This document shows positions 1 to 6,232 of a DNA stretch of 17,067 nt, in pieces. The position numbers were made by a program, and so were the translations under genes. The notes beneath the pieces were generated by a model that was not told the origin of the DNA, ran no database searches, and worked only from the letters and a program-made list of their open reading frames with translations. The DNA is from JBCBZH01 sp039815415. GTDB lineage: Bacteria > Bacteroidota > Rhodothermia > Rhodothermales > Rubricoccaceae. The stretch covers positions 1-17,067 of the forward strand of contig JBCBZH010000066.1 of assembly GCA_039815415.1 (NCBI GenBank), given 5' to 3'. Within the stretch, counting starts at the first letter, position 1, and each line of letters opens with the position of its first letter.

Positions 1-924
1 GCTTCGGGCGGAGGGGAAGCTCTAGAGGCTGACCCGTGTCTTCCAGCGCTAGCGCTCAGCCACGCCCACACACATCGTTACATGCTAAAATTTGAATTTG
101 ATGTTGCGTATGGTTCTGCTCTTTGGCACGCCGCCGAACCGGCAGGAGGAACCGAGTCTCAGGGGGGCTTCACCGATACTGACCTGGACCACCCACTGTT
201 CGTCGGCGTGTTTGACGCCGCCAACCCGACGCCCGAGAGCCCTGATGTGCGTCGGTTCGCCCGCTACACGCCCGGCGGAGGCGATGAGTCCGCGCTCATC
301 GGGCTGGCGGCGGGTGGGCCGTTTCTCCAGGAGATCCGCCGGGGCGAAGGCAGCTTGCTCCTGGCGACCGTCGCCCCGGACCTCGACTGGAGTGATCTGC
401 CGCAGCGCGGTCTGTTCGTGCCGCTGCTCTACCGTTCGGTCGCCTACCTCGCTGCCGGATCGGCCTCGGCCGAGACGGGCACCCTGAGCGTGCGCGATGG
501 CGGCCAGCTCCGCGTCGAAGGTGCCGATTCCAGCGAGCCGCTCCGTCTCGTCGCCCCAGATGGCACGTCCATCACGCCCATCCAGCGGACCGTCCCCGGC
601 GCTGTGGTGCTGGACGTGGATGATGCCGCGGAGACCGCAGGCGTCTACGCCGTTATGCAGGGCGACCGCGTACTGCGGACGGTCGCCGTCAACGAGGACG
701 CCCGCGAGTCCGACCCCACCCGCCTGGACCCCGAGGAGGCCGCTCGCCAGCTCGAGGCCCGCACCGGGCGCCCCGTCCGCGTGGTGGACGCCGCTGTCGG
801 GCTGGCGGGAGCGACCGAAGGCTCCGGGTTTTCTCTCTGGACCGTCTTCCTGGCCCTCGCGCTGGCGTGCCTTGTGGCCGAGACGCTCCTGACGACGCGC
901 TGGCGAAAGGAAGCCATCGCCTGA
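1..924 (+). CDS. BatA-like membrane protein, C-terminal part (5' end missing or rearranged)
   Basis: Looks like the C-terminal third of BatA-type proteins (N-terminal BatA domain plus VWA-like region, inner membrane, typically around 650-700 residues; role poorly known, linked historically to aerotolerance operons). Seen: a family-like stretch DLDHPLFVGVF near base 180, then GGPFLQEIRRGEGSLLLAT, SDLPQRGLFVPLLYRS, and a C-terminal membrane helix (WTVFLALALACLVAETLL) followed by a basic tail. The frame is open from base 1 to the stop at 922-924. The first ATG (base 82) has no ribosome binding site and gives only 280 residues, so the true start is probably upstream of the window. However, bases 1-130 are more AT-rich in places and their translation does not look like the family, so this may also be a broken remnant. 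The stop overlaps the next gene's ATG (TGATG). Family call is fairly sure; intactness is not. Confidence 0.65.
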   Translation, partial: ASGGGEALEADPCLPALALSHAHTHRYMLKFEFDVAYGSALWHAAEPAGGTESQGGFTDTDLDHPLFVGVFDAANPTPESPDVRRFARYTPGGGDESALIGLAAGGPFLQEIRRGEGSLLLATVAPDLDWSDLPQRGLFVPLLYRSVAYLAAGSASAETGTLSVRDGGQLRVEGADSSEPLRLVAPDGTSITPIQRTVPGAVVLDVDDAAETAGVYAVMQGDRVLRTVAVNEDARESDPTRLDPEEAARQLEARTGRPVRVVDAAVGLAGATEGSGFSLWTVFLALALACLVAETLLTTRWRKEAIA

Positions 925-1412
925 TGCCCGTATTCCACACCATCCGCCGCGCTCGCCCCGATGAGGCCGAACGTCTGACCGAGATCGCGCTGGCGTCCAA
1001 GAGCCATTGGGGGTACCCCGAAGCGTGGATTGAGGAATGGCGCGAGGGGCTCACGTTCACGGAGGCGTACATCACCGAGCACGCGGTCTACGTGGCGGTT
1101 GATGAGGCCGATGCGCCGGTTGCATGCTATGCGCTGGAAGGAGTTGGGGCCGAGATCCAGCTCGAGCATGTCTGGGTGCTGCCCTCGTCAATGGGTCAGG
1201 GGCTGGGGAAAGCGTTGGTCACTCACGCAGCAGATACAGCCCAGTCATTGGGCGCGACAGCGCTCCTCATCCACTCGGACCCGAACGCCGAGCCGTTCTA
1301 CGAGAAGCTTGGTGCAGTCACGATTGGTACCGTTCGAGCAGACGTATGTGGGGAGCGGCGGGAGCTTCCCCGGATGCGGTATGAGTTAGTGTCACTAGTG
1401 TCCGTGGAATGA
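924..1412 (+). CDS. GNAT family N-acetyltransferase
   Basis: A 162-residue single-domain GCN5-related acetyltransferase, predicted to move an acetyl group from acetyl-CoA to an unknown amine. The fold order is recognisable: beta1 with IRRARPDEAERL (7-18), the central strands VYVAVDEADAPVACYAL (56-71), strand 4 IQLEHVWVLP (78-87), the acetyl-CoA pyrophosphate loop SSMGQGLGKAL (88-98), and the late LLIHSDPNAEPFYEKLGA segment carrying the conserved Asn and Tyr. The ATG at 924 is chosen over upstream starts because it overlaps the preceding stop and follows an AAGGAAG-like ribosome binding site at about 907-913. Its own stop overlaps the start of the NADAR gene (ATGA), which indicates translational coupling. 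The substrate cannot be inferred. Confidence 0.85.
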   Translation: MPVFHTIRRARPDEAERLTEIALASKSHWGYPEAWIEEWREGLTFTEAYITEHAVYVAVDEADAPVACYALEGVGAEIQLEHVWVLPSSMGQGLGKALVTHAADTAQSLGATALLIHSDPNAEPFYEKLGAVTIGTVRADVCGERRELPRMRYELVSLVSVE

Positions 1413-1966
1413 CTCAAGACGATTCCCGGATTGCGAGTCTTCTCGATCGAATAGACGCAGGCGAGCGCATCAAATGGCTCTTCTTCTGGGGACACACGGC
1501 CTCTGGGCTCGATGTCGGGAAGGCATGCCTCAGCCAATGGTTCCCCTCAGCCTTCGAGGTGAGTGGCATTCGGTACATGACAGCCGAGCACTGGATGATG
1601 GCCGAGAAGGCGCGTCTGTTTGGAGATGAGGACGCGCTGGCGAAGATCCTGGAGGCAGAGCATCCCGGTGAGGCCAAGGCACTCGGTCGGAAGGTGCAGA
1701 ACTTCGACGAGGCGACCTGGGCTCGTGAGCGTTACGAGATCGTGGTTCGAGGCAGCATCGCGAAGTTCTCAGCTCACGACCGCCTACGAGCGTTTCTGCT
1801 CGGAACATCGAATCGCGTGTTGGTGGAGGCCAGTCCGCGTGATCAGATCTGGGGAATTGGGCTGGGAGCGAGCAACCCGCGCGCAGAGAATCCTGGTGCA
1901 TGGCGCGGGCTCAACTTGCTTGGCTTCGCGCTGATGGACGCGCGGGAGCACCTCTCTACGAGCTGA
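1409..1966 (+). CDS. NADAR domain protein (YbiA-like N-glycosidase)
   Basis: 185 residues, the usual size for the NADAR (NAD- and ADP-ribose-associated) family. Members hydrolyse N-glycosidic bonds: YbiA-type proteins act on riboflavin-pathway intermediates, and others remove ADP-ribose from guanine in DNA, reversing DarT-like toxins. Seen: LFFWGHT (24-30), the LSQWFPSAFEVSGIRYMTAEHW-type core (41-62, including TAEHWMMAEKARLF), VQNFDEATW (97-104), DQIWGIGLG (145-153) and NPGAWRGLNLLG (161-172), all hallmark segments. It begins inside the stop of the GNAT gene (ATGA), so the two are coupled. Codon use in this pair looks less GC-biased than in hflX or gyrB. Which NADAR activity it has is open; no DarT-like partner is visible here. 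Confidence 0.88.
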   Translation: MTQDDSRIASLLDRIDAGERIKWLFFWGHTASGLDVGKACLSQWFPSAFEVSGIRYMTAEHWMMAEKARLFGDEDALAKILEAEHPGEAKALGRKVQNFDEATWARERYEIVVRGSIAKFSAHDRLRAFLLGTSNRVLVEASPRDQIWGIGLGASNPRAENPGAWRGLNLLGFALMDAREHLSTS

Positions 1967-1980
1967 ATCCGTTACCAGCT

Positions 1981-2094
1981 TGTCATCCTGAACGGCGCGT
2001 AGCAGAGTGAAGGATCTGGCCTGCCTCGAGCTGGCGGCCTCATAAAGCGTGACGCCGGATCAGACCAGATCCTTCGCTGGCGCTCAGGATGACA
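1981..2094. repeat. Inverted dispersed repeat pair (TGTCATCCTGA... type)
   Basis: Two inverted arms. The left arm, 1981-2019, begins TGTCATCCTGAACG and ends AGTGAAGGATCTGG. The right arm, 2065-2094, is on the opposite strand and reads TGTCATCCTGAGCG then CGAAGGATCTGG. The left arm has about 9 extra internal bases. The spacer (2020-2064) carries one copy of the window-wide word CTCGAGCTGGCG (2025-2036). Sequences of the form GTCATCCTGAGCGnnGCGAAGGATC are widely dispersed between genes in Bacteroidota, Chlorobi and other phyla; read in frame they give the tell-tale FAGAQDDS, which is seen here around base 2072-2095. The pair can fold into a long stem and may also end transcription of the NADAR operon. 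No transposase is nearby. Confidence 0.75.
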
Positions 2095-2144
2095 GTTGTG
2101 TCGAGTATCGTCCTATACATGTTTCAACGACTCCCCGAATCCCG

Positions 2145-2417
2145 ATGTACAGAAGGGCTCACCCTCTCAACGCCCCAGGGAAATTCTATGTCGAGGATGA
2201 CTGCTGCATCACCTGTGGAATCCCCTTTGTCAAGACGGCAGACCTCTTTGCCTGGGCCGAGGACGACGGCCCAAGTCCAGGGCAGTGCTACGTCTGGCGC
2301 CAGCCCGATACAGTTGATGAAGTCAATCGGATGCGATGGACCATCGACAATCAGGAGTTGGGCTGCATCAGAGACGATGACCCATCGTCACCGCTTGGCG
2401 AGAACGAGGCGGGCTGA
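2145..2417 (+). CDS. small ferredoxin-like / Fe-S cluster protein
   Basis: 90 residues starting MYRRAHPLNAPGKFYVEDDC. The pattern HPLN-PG-FYVE-DCC-x2-C (Cys 20, 21, 24), then QCYVWRQP (Cys 48) and ELGCIRD (Cys 74), matches my recollection of short proteins annotated as ferredoxins with a single Fe-S cluster, some found singly beside unrelated genes. The same frame stays open upstream to base 2049, but that part is simply translation of the dispersed repeat (FAGAQDDS), so the ATG at 2145 is preferred. No ribosome binding site stands out. Partner reductase or oxygenase genes are not adjacent. An Fe-S role is inferred from the cysteines; an alternative is a zinc-binding or disulfide-containing small protein. 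Confidence 0.55.
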   Translation: MYRRAHPLNAPGKFYVEDDCCITCGIPFVKTADLFAWAEDDGPSPGQCYVWRQPDTVDEVNRMRWTIDNQELGCIRDDDPSSPLGENEAG

Positions 2418-2567
2418 TTGGTACCTGGTCAGTCGAGTTGAGATGCCATCGCCAGCTCGAGGCCCCCCATTCTTCACCCCACGGGCACTCAACCTCTGCA
2501 ACACCCGGTCGTTGCCGTCGTTGGACGCCAGCCCGATCTTCTGGGCCTAACCCGATTGATTCGCGCC

Positions 2568-3989
2568 ATGGGCGCGCACAGCTTGGCACTGACTCCCACC
2601 TCCAAACGCGAAACGGCCATCCTCGTCGGCGTCCAGACGCCAGACACCACGCCCGGTGACCTCCGCGAGGGCCTCGACGAGCTCGATCTCCTGACGGACA
2701 CCGCCGGGGCGGATACCGCTGCGCGCCTGACGCAGGCGCTCCCGCGGATCAAGGGGGCCACGTACATCGGCAAGGGCAAGCTCCAGCAGCTCGAGGCGCT
2801 CGTGGACAAGCACAAGGCCGATCTCGTCGTGTTCGACGATGACCTCTCGCCCGTGCAGGTCCGCAACATCGAGAAGGTGGTCAAGTCCGAGGACCGGTCG
2901 GTCAAGATCATGGACCGCTCGGGGCTCATCCTGGACATCTTCGCCAGCCGGGCGCGGTCCAGCCAGGCCAAGGCGCAGGTCGAGCTGGCTCAGCTCCAGT
3001 ACCTCCGCTCGCGCCTGACGCGGGCCTGGACGCACCTCGAGCGCCAGAAGGGCGGCATCGGGATGCGCGGACCGGGCGAGACGCAGATCGAGACCGACCG
3101 CCGCCTCATCGGGCGCCGGATCGCCGTGCTCAAGACCCAGCTCGAGAAGATTGACCGCCAGCGCGAGACGCAGCGCAAGGGCCGAACAGACCAGACACGC
3201 GTCGCGCTGGTCGGCTACACCAACGCGGGCAAGTCCACCATGATGAACGCGCTGGCGGATGCGGGCGTCTTCGCCGAGGACCGCCTTTTCGCCACGCTCG
3301 ACGCCACCACGCGGCAGGTCGAGCTGGCGTCCAACAAGCCGGTGCTGCTCTCCGACACCGTCGGGTTCATCAAGAAGCTGCCCCACGCGCTGGTGGAGAG
3401 TTTCAAGTCCACCCTCGACGAGGTTCGCGAGGCGGATGTGCTTCTGCACGTCGTGGACGTGGCCCACGAGGGCTTCGAGGAGCGCATCACAACCGTCCGC
3501 CAGACGCTCAAGGAACTCGACGCGCTCGAGAAGCCGACGCTGATGGTCTACAACAAGGTGGACGCTCTAGAGAACCGGGGCCTGCTGGACGCGCTCCGCG
3601 CTCAGGACGAGAACGCTGTGTTCGTATCCGCCATGCGCGGCATCGGACTGGACGATCTCCGCGAGCAGACCGTCGCGCTCATTGAGGCCGACTACGTGGA
3701 GCGTCTCGCGCTGGTGCCCGTCACTGAAGGCAAGAGCCTCGCGCACCTCTACAACGTCGCTGAGGTGCTGAACGATGAGGTCGGGCTGGCGGAAGACACG
3801 GATGGCGCCGTGGTGCCCGTATCGCGCGTACGCTTCAGGGCTTCGCGGAAGAACGCGCCGGATCTGGACCGGATGCTTGTCCGCTTTGGTCATCTCCGCT
3901 GGCAGGACCCAGACACTCGTGCGTCCATGTCAGGCGACGGAGCGGCCACAGAAACACCCACCCGCGCCAATCCATCGGGAGACATGTAA
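2568..3989 (+). CDS. hflX: ribosome-splitting GTPase HflX
   Basis: 473 residues from the ATG at 2568; a TTG 12 bases earlier is possible but unnecessary. HflX binds 50S and 70S ribosomes and splits stalled or hibernating ribosomes under stress, using GTP. Domain order: N-terminal HflX domain (about 15-125, with ATYIGKGKLQQL and DDDLSPVQVRNIE), a coiled-coil linker (about 130-205) with GIGMRGPGETQIETDRR, then the G domain with G1 GYTNAGKST (216-224), G2 FATLDATTR, G3 DTVGF (from 263), G4 NKVD (from 329) and G5 SAM. A C-terminal extension ends in a low-complexity Thr/Pro/Ser tail. No Shine-Dalgarno sequence is visible, as for most genes here. A word copy CGCCAGCTCGAGG lies at 2450-2462, upstream. 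A perfect inverted repeat spans the stop codon. Confidence 0.96.
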   Translation: MGAHSLALTPTSKRETAILVGVQTPDTTPGDLREGLDELDLLTDTAGADTAARLTQALPRIKGATYIGKGKLQQLEALVDKHKADLVVFDDDLSPVQVRNIEKVVKSEDRSVKIMDRSGLILDIFASRARSSQAKAQVELAQLQYLRSRLTRAWTHLERQKGGIGMRGPGETQIETDRRLIGRRIAVLKTQLEKIDRQRETQRKGRTDQTRVALVGYTNAGKSTMMNALADAGVFAEDRLFATLDATTRQVELASNKPVLLSDTVGFIKKLPHALVESFKSTLDEVREADVLLHVVDVAHEGFEERITTVRQTLKELDALEKPTLMVYNKVDALENRGLLDALRAQDENAVFVSAMRGIGLDDLREQTVALIEADYVERLALVPVTEGKSLAHLYNVAEVLNDEVGLAEDTDGAVVPVSRVRFRASRKNAPDLDRMLVRFGHLRWQDPDTRASMSGDGAATETPTRANPSGDM

Positions 3990-4008
3990 CGCCTTCCGGA
4001 GTCTCCCG
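3976..4008 (+). terminator. Possible hairpin over the hflX stop codon
   Basis: CGGGAGAC (3976-3983) pairs perfectly with GTCTCCCG (4001-4008), giving an 8-bp stem whose 17-base loop contains the hflX TAA (3987-3989). An alternative 5-bp stem, GCCTT (3991-3995) with AAGGC (4011-4015), is also possible. There is no T tract, so a classical intrinsic terminator is not assured. Confidence 0.3.
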
Positions 4009-4034
4009 TAAAGGCCTGGACGCGCCAAGAGAAT

Positions 4035-4094
4035 GGCTGAACTGTCGGAGACGCGGCTGAACGGTCGCAGGAAGGCGGTGAACGGTGATACTTG
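4035..4094 (+). promoter_or_regulatory. Three direct repeats of TGAACNGT, possible operator
   Basis: TGAACTGT (4038-4045), TGAACGGT (4058-4065) and TGAACGGT (4079-4086) sit 20 and 21 bases apart, i.e. on one face of the helix two turns apart. The first two units are longer, GGCTGAACNGTCG. The array lies in the 204-base gap between hflX and the CBS protein gene, about 110 bases before its start. The spacing suits cooperative binding of a regulator. No regulator gene is adjacent, and it may be chance or a decayed tandem repeat. Confidence 0.35.
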
Positions 4095-4193
4095 GAGCGC
4101 TCTTTGCCCGTCTATTGGGAAACCGTTTTCGAATGGACCGCGCACGCTAGCTTCACCCACTCCTGCACCCGAGTCCGTCGTCCCCCCACGACC

Positions 4194-4847
4194 ATGACTG
4201 TCGACACTCTCCTTAGCCCGCTCGATCCGCTCCGCACGTCGGACACGGTGGGGTTTGCGCTTGTTCAGCTCGCTGAAGCGCACACTGCGCACCTTCCCGT
4301 CGTGGATCCGGAGGGGCGCCTGGATGCGGTCGTAAGCGATGCCGCCCTGCGGGCGCAGCCGAACCCGGAGGCTCCGCTGGGCGCGCTGGTGGCAGGATCC
4401 CCGATCTCCGCGGAACTGGACACCCACGTCTTCGATGCAGCCCATCTGATTCGCCAGCACGGGCTGACAGTCCTGCCCGTCGTAGATGACAACGGGATGT
4501 ACGAGGGCCTCGTGGTGCGGCAGGACGTGTTCGCACAGCTCGCGCACATGCTCGCCACCGAAGAGCCGGGCGCCATCGTGGTGCTGGACGTAGACCGACG
4601 CGACTTCTCGCTCGGGCAGGTGGCCCAGATCATCGAGCAGAACGGCGTCCGCATCCTATCGGTCTCCACCGAGGACGACCCGGGCGCCGGGCGCGTTCGG
4701 GTGACGCTCAAGCTGAATGTGACCGACACCGCTCGGGTTCGCCACCTGATGGCGCACTACGAGTACCACGTCGTTGCGGTCTTCGATGAGGCTGAAGACA
4801 ACCTCCAGGAGCGCGCCGCGGAGTTCCTGCGGTACCTCGAGGTGTAA
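4194..4847 (+). CDS. CBS-domain pair protein with C-terminal ACT-like domain
   Basis: 217 residues from the ATG at 4194. The same frame opens at 4092, but the extra 34 residues do not look like protein of this family. Two CBS motifs (about 1-55 with HLPVVDPEGRLDAVVSD, and 65-118 with LPVVDDNGMYEGLVVRQD) form a Bateman module, which usually binds adenosyl ligands such as AMP, ATP or SAM. The remainder (about 125-200, GAIVVLDVDRRDFSLGQVAQII, ILSVSTEDDP, VRVTLKLN) resembles an ACT-like small-ligand fold. Proteins of this size and order are common in Bacteroidota, often beside NAD kinase, which is not seen here. The likely role is a cytoplasmic energy or nucleotide sensor; the partner is unknown. 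The stretch before it holds three TGAACNGT repeats. Confidence 0.85.
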   Translation: MTVDTLLSPLDPLRTSDTVGFALVQLAEAHTAHLPVVDPEGRLDAVVSDAALRAQPNPEAPLGALVAGSPISAELDTHVFDAAHLIRQHGLTVLPVVDDNGMYEGLVVRQDVFAQLAHMLATEEPGAIVVLDVDRRDFSLGQVAQIIEQNGVRILSVSTEDDPGAGRVRVTLKLNVTDTARVRHLMAHYEYHVVAVFDEAEDNLQERAAEFLRYLEV

Positions 4848-4858
4848 CGCGGTTCGGC

Positions 4859-4891
4859 GTTCAGGGATTAGAGGTTCTCTCCCTGAACCTC
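4859..4891 (+). promoter_or_regulatory. Two overlapping, mutually exclusive hairpins
   Basis: Just after the CBS gene stop, GTTCAGGGA (4859-4867) pairs perfectly with TCCCTGAAC (4880-4888), a 9-bp stem. Within the same stretch GAGGTTC (4871-4877) pairs perfectly with GAACCTC (4885-4891), a 7-bp stem with a 7-base loop. The two stems compete for 4885-4888, so only one can form. It could be a terminator for the CBS gene or an attenuator-like switch before the gene at 4913; there is no T tract. Confidence 0.35.
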
Positions 4892-4912
4892 GACCCACTC
4901 CTGAACCTGTCC

Positions 4913-5386
4913 ATGCGCGACCACACCCATTCGGCCCCGGCGTTCCATGCGATGGCGCTCGTCGCCGCCGCGCGAGCCGCATTGGGCGCGGCCCGATCCA
5001 TCGTAGACCGCCGCGAAGGGCGGGATGCGTCGGAGCAAGAGGACGAGCGCCTCGCACGCGCCGATCTCCACAGCATCGCCAGCTCGATTGCAGAGTTGAC
5101 CGTCCGACTGCGCCTGCGCGTCATGACAGGCACGCCAGAGACCGAGGCCGCCGAGCTGGCGCAGGCCTTCGAGGACCGGCTGCTCCTGGATGACATGAGC
5201 AAGCGCCTGCGCCTTGCCCACCAGAAGCTGCTCAGCCTCTACCCAGAAGTGTCCGAAGTCCTCGCCGAAACCACGCGCCAGCTCGCTGCGGAGGCCGCCC
5301 GGCTCTCCACGGCGGATGCCTACGAGGCAGAGTGGGGCGAGCTGGCGATCCGAATCTCAGACTGGCTGGATGCCGTGGAGGTGTGA
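4913..5386 (+). CDS. hypothetical helical protein
   Basis: 157 residues, not recognised. The sequence is almost entirely predicted helix: Ala-rich amphipathic segments (MALVAAARAALGAARSIVDRR, 14-34), charged stretches (EQEDERLARADLHSIASSIAEL), and repeated Leu/Glu/Arg heptad-like patterns to the C-terminus (SDWLDAVEV). No cysteine, signal peptide or membrane helix is visible, so it is probably a small cytoplasmic helical-bundle protein. The ATG at 4913 is the first in frame; an internal ATG at 4952 is the alternative. It follows the CBS gene by 65 bases on the same strand with an unusual hairpin pair between, so co-transcription is plausible. It contains word copies near 5077, 5152, 5276 and 5337, and another lies 6 bases after its stop. 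Confidence 0.6.
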   Translation: MRDHTHSAPAFHAMALVAAARAALGAARSIVDRREGRDASEQEDERLARADLHSIASSIAELTVRLRLRVMTGTPETEAAELAQAFEDRLLLDDMSKRLRLAHQKLLSLYPEVSEVLAETTRQLAAEAARLSTADAYEAEWGELAIRISDWLDAVEV

Positions 5387-5435
5387 CGTAACGGGCTGGC
5401 GAGGCGGCTACGCTGGATCATATGCACCACAATCC

Positions 5436-5753
5436 ATGGCTCGAACGGCTGCGCTGACCGTGCTCCTCTTCGGTGCGGGGTGCCTCCCTGCCGACTTCGA
5501 GGTTCCGCACCACGAACTCTGGATGTCTCAGCGATTCTCATGGGGCGGGGGAACAGGACGAGAGCGTCCAGATGTGTTGAGTTGGCTGGAAGCTCAGGAT
5601 GTGTATCCACGAATAGTCGAGCGGCGTTCAGGGGCCGTATGTCGAGGGGCGGATTGTCCGAGCGCAGCCGAAGACGTGTACATCTTGGTATGGAGCGACG
5701 ACCTCGAACTCCTGAAGTCGATGGGTTTCTCAGAATCCGAGCCACCTGAATAA
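5436..5753 (+). CDS. small lipoprotein, paralogue A
   Basis: 105 residues. The N-terminus MARTAALTVLLFGAGC is a lipoprotein signal with lipobox GAGC and Cys16 as lipidation site. The mature part has no known domain to my eye. It shares a clear pattern with the next gene: W-M-S-Q-R-F-x-W-G, R-P-D-V-L-S-W-L-E, V-E-R-R-S-G, V-Y-I-L-V and M-G-F. Two further cysteines (AVCRGADC) could form a disulfide. The ATG at 5436 is chosen because the signal peptide begins there; the frame is open far upstream but overlaps the previous gene. It lies 7 bases before paralogue B, so the two form a tandem pair. Confidence 0.68.
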   Translation: MARTAALTVLLFGAGCLPADFEVPHHELWMSQRFSWGGGTGRERPDVLSWLEAQDVYPRIVERRSGAVCRGADCPSAAEDVYILVWSDDLELLKSMGFSESEPPE

Positions 5754-5760
5754 GCCTTCG

Positions 5761-6087
5761 ATGCGCCAGCTCGTTGCTCTGCTTCTCCTCTCTGGTTGCT
5801 CGGCAATCACGGTGGAGATGGGCGAGGGCACGAGCGCGGTCTGGATGGCGCAACAGTTCGAGTGGGGCGATGCCTGTGGCGGGGACCCCGACGGTGAGCG
5901 GCCTCTCGTGCTGAGCTGGCTTGAAGAGGAAGGCATCCATCCGCTGGCGGTAGAGCGACGAACTGGCGTGCCGGACCCGGGCTCCTGCTGGGCGCGCCGT
6001 GAGACGGTCTACGTGCTCGTCCGCGACGCTGACCGGGATCGTCTCGACGCCATGGGCTTCGTCCTGCGGATGCCGCCGCCGCGTTGA
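5761..6087 (+). CDS. small lipoprotein, paralogue B
   Basis: 108 residues. MRQLVALLLLSGC is a compact lipoprotein signal with lipobox LSGC and Cys13. The mature domain matches paralogue A over most of its length: VWMAQQFEWG, ERPLVLSWLEEEGIHPLAVERRTG, then VYVLVRDADRDRLDAMGF. Two cysteines (DACGG and GSCWAR) sit at different places from those in A, so if disulfides form they differ. No function is known to me. The +2 residues after Cys are not Asp in either copy, so outer-membrane sorting would be possible by the E. coli rule, but Bacteroidota rules differ. Its ATG lies 7 bases after the stop of A, indicating co-transcription. Confidence 0.72.
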   Translation: MRQLVALLLLSGCSAITVEMGEGTSAVWMAQQFEWGDACGGDPDGERPLVLSWLEEEGIHPLAVERRTGVPDPGSCWARRETVYVLVRDADRDRLDAMGFVLRMPPPR

Positions 6088-6114
6088 CACGCCGGGGCGA
6101 CTCCTCGAGGCCAA

Positions 6115-6195
6115 TATTCCACCATTCAGGACGTTAATAAATCACGGCAAATGGGCGCTTTTCGGCGTAAATTGGGCCGTTTCACCTTGATGCAT
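6115..6195 (+). promoter_or_regulatory. AT-rich block upstream of gyrB, likely promoter region
   Basis: The gap before gyrB (6088-6232) contains a locally AT-rich stretch (for example GTTAATAAATCACGG near 6133 and GTAAATTGGG near 6167) within otherwise GC-rich sequence. TAAATTGG (6168-6175) partly resembles the Bacteroidota -7 element TAnnTTTG, but no good -33 TTTG is at the right distance. Position and composition support a promoter for gyrB; exact elements are not established. Confidence 0.3.
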
Positions 6196-6232
6196 CCTGC
6201 AGCCCCCATGGGGCGGCGTTGACTCCTGTTTG

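Noticed and set aside
2049..2144. Longer start for the ferredoxin-like gene
   Set aside because: The extra 32 residues are translation of the dispersed repeat (FAGAQDDS).
2547..3467. Minus-strand 306-codon frame opposite hflX
   Set aside because: Antisense shadow of a certain hflX gene; no recognisable motifs.
5320..6114. Long minus-strand open frame (264 codons) opposite the two lipoproteins
   Set aside because: The plus strand carries two mutually homologous genes with clean lipoprotein signals; the minus frame has Arg/Pro/His-rich composition typical of antisense frames in GC-rich DNA.
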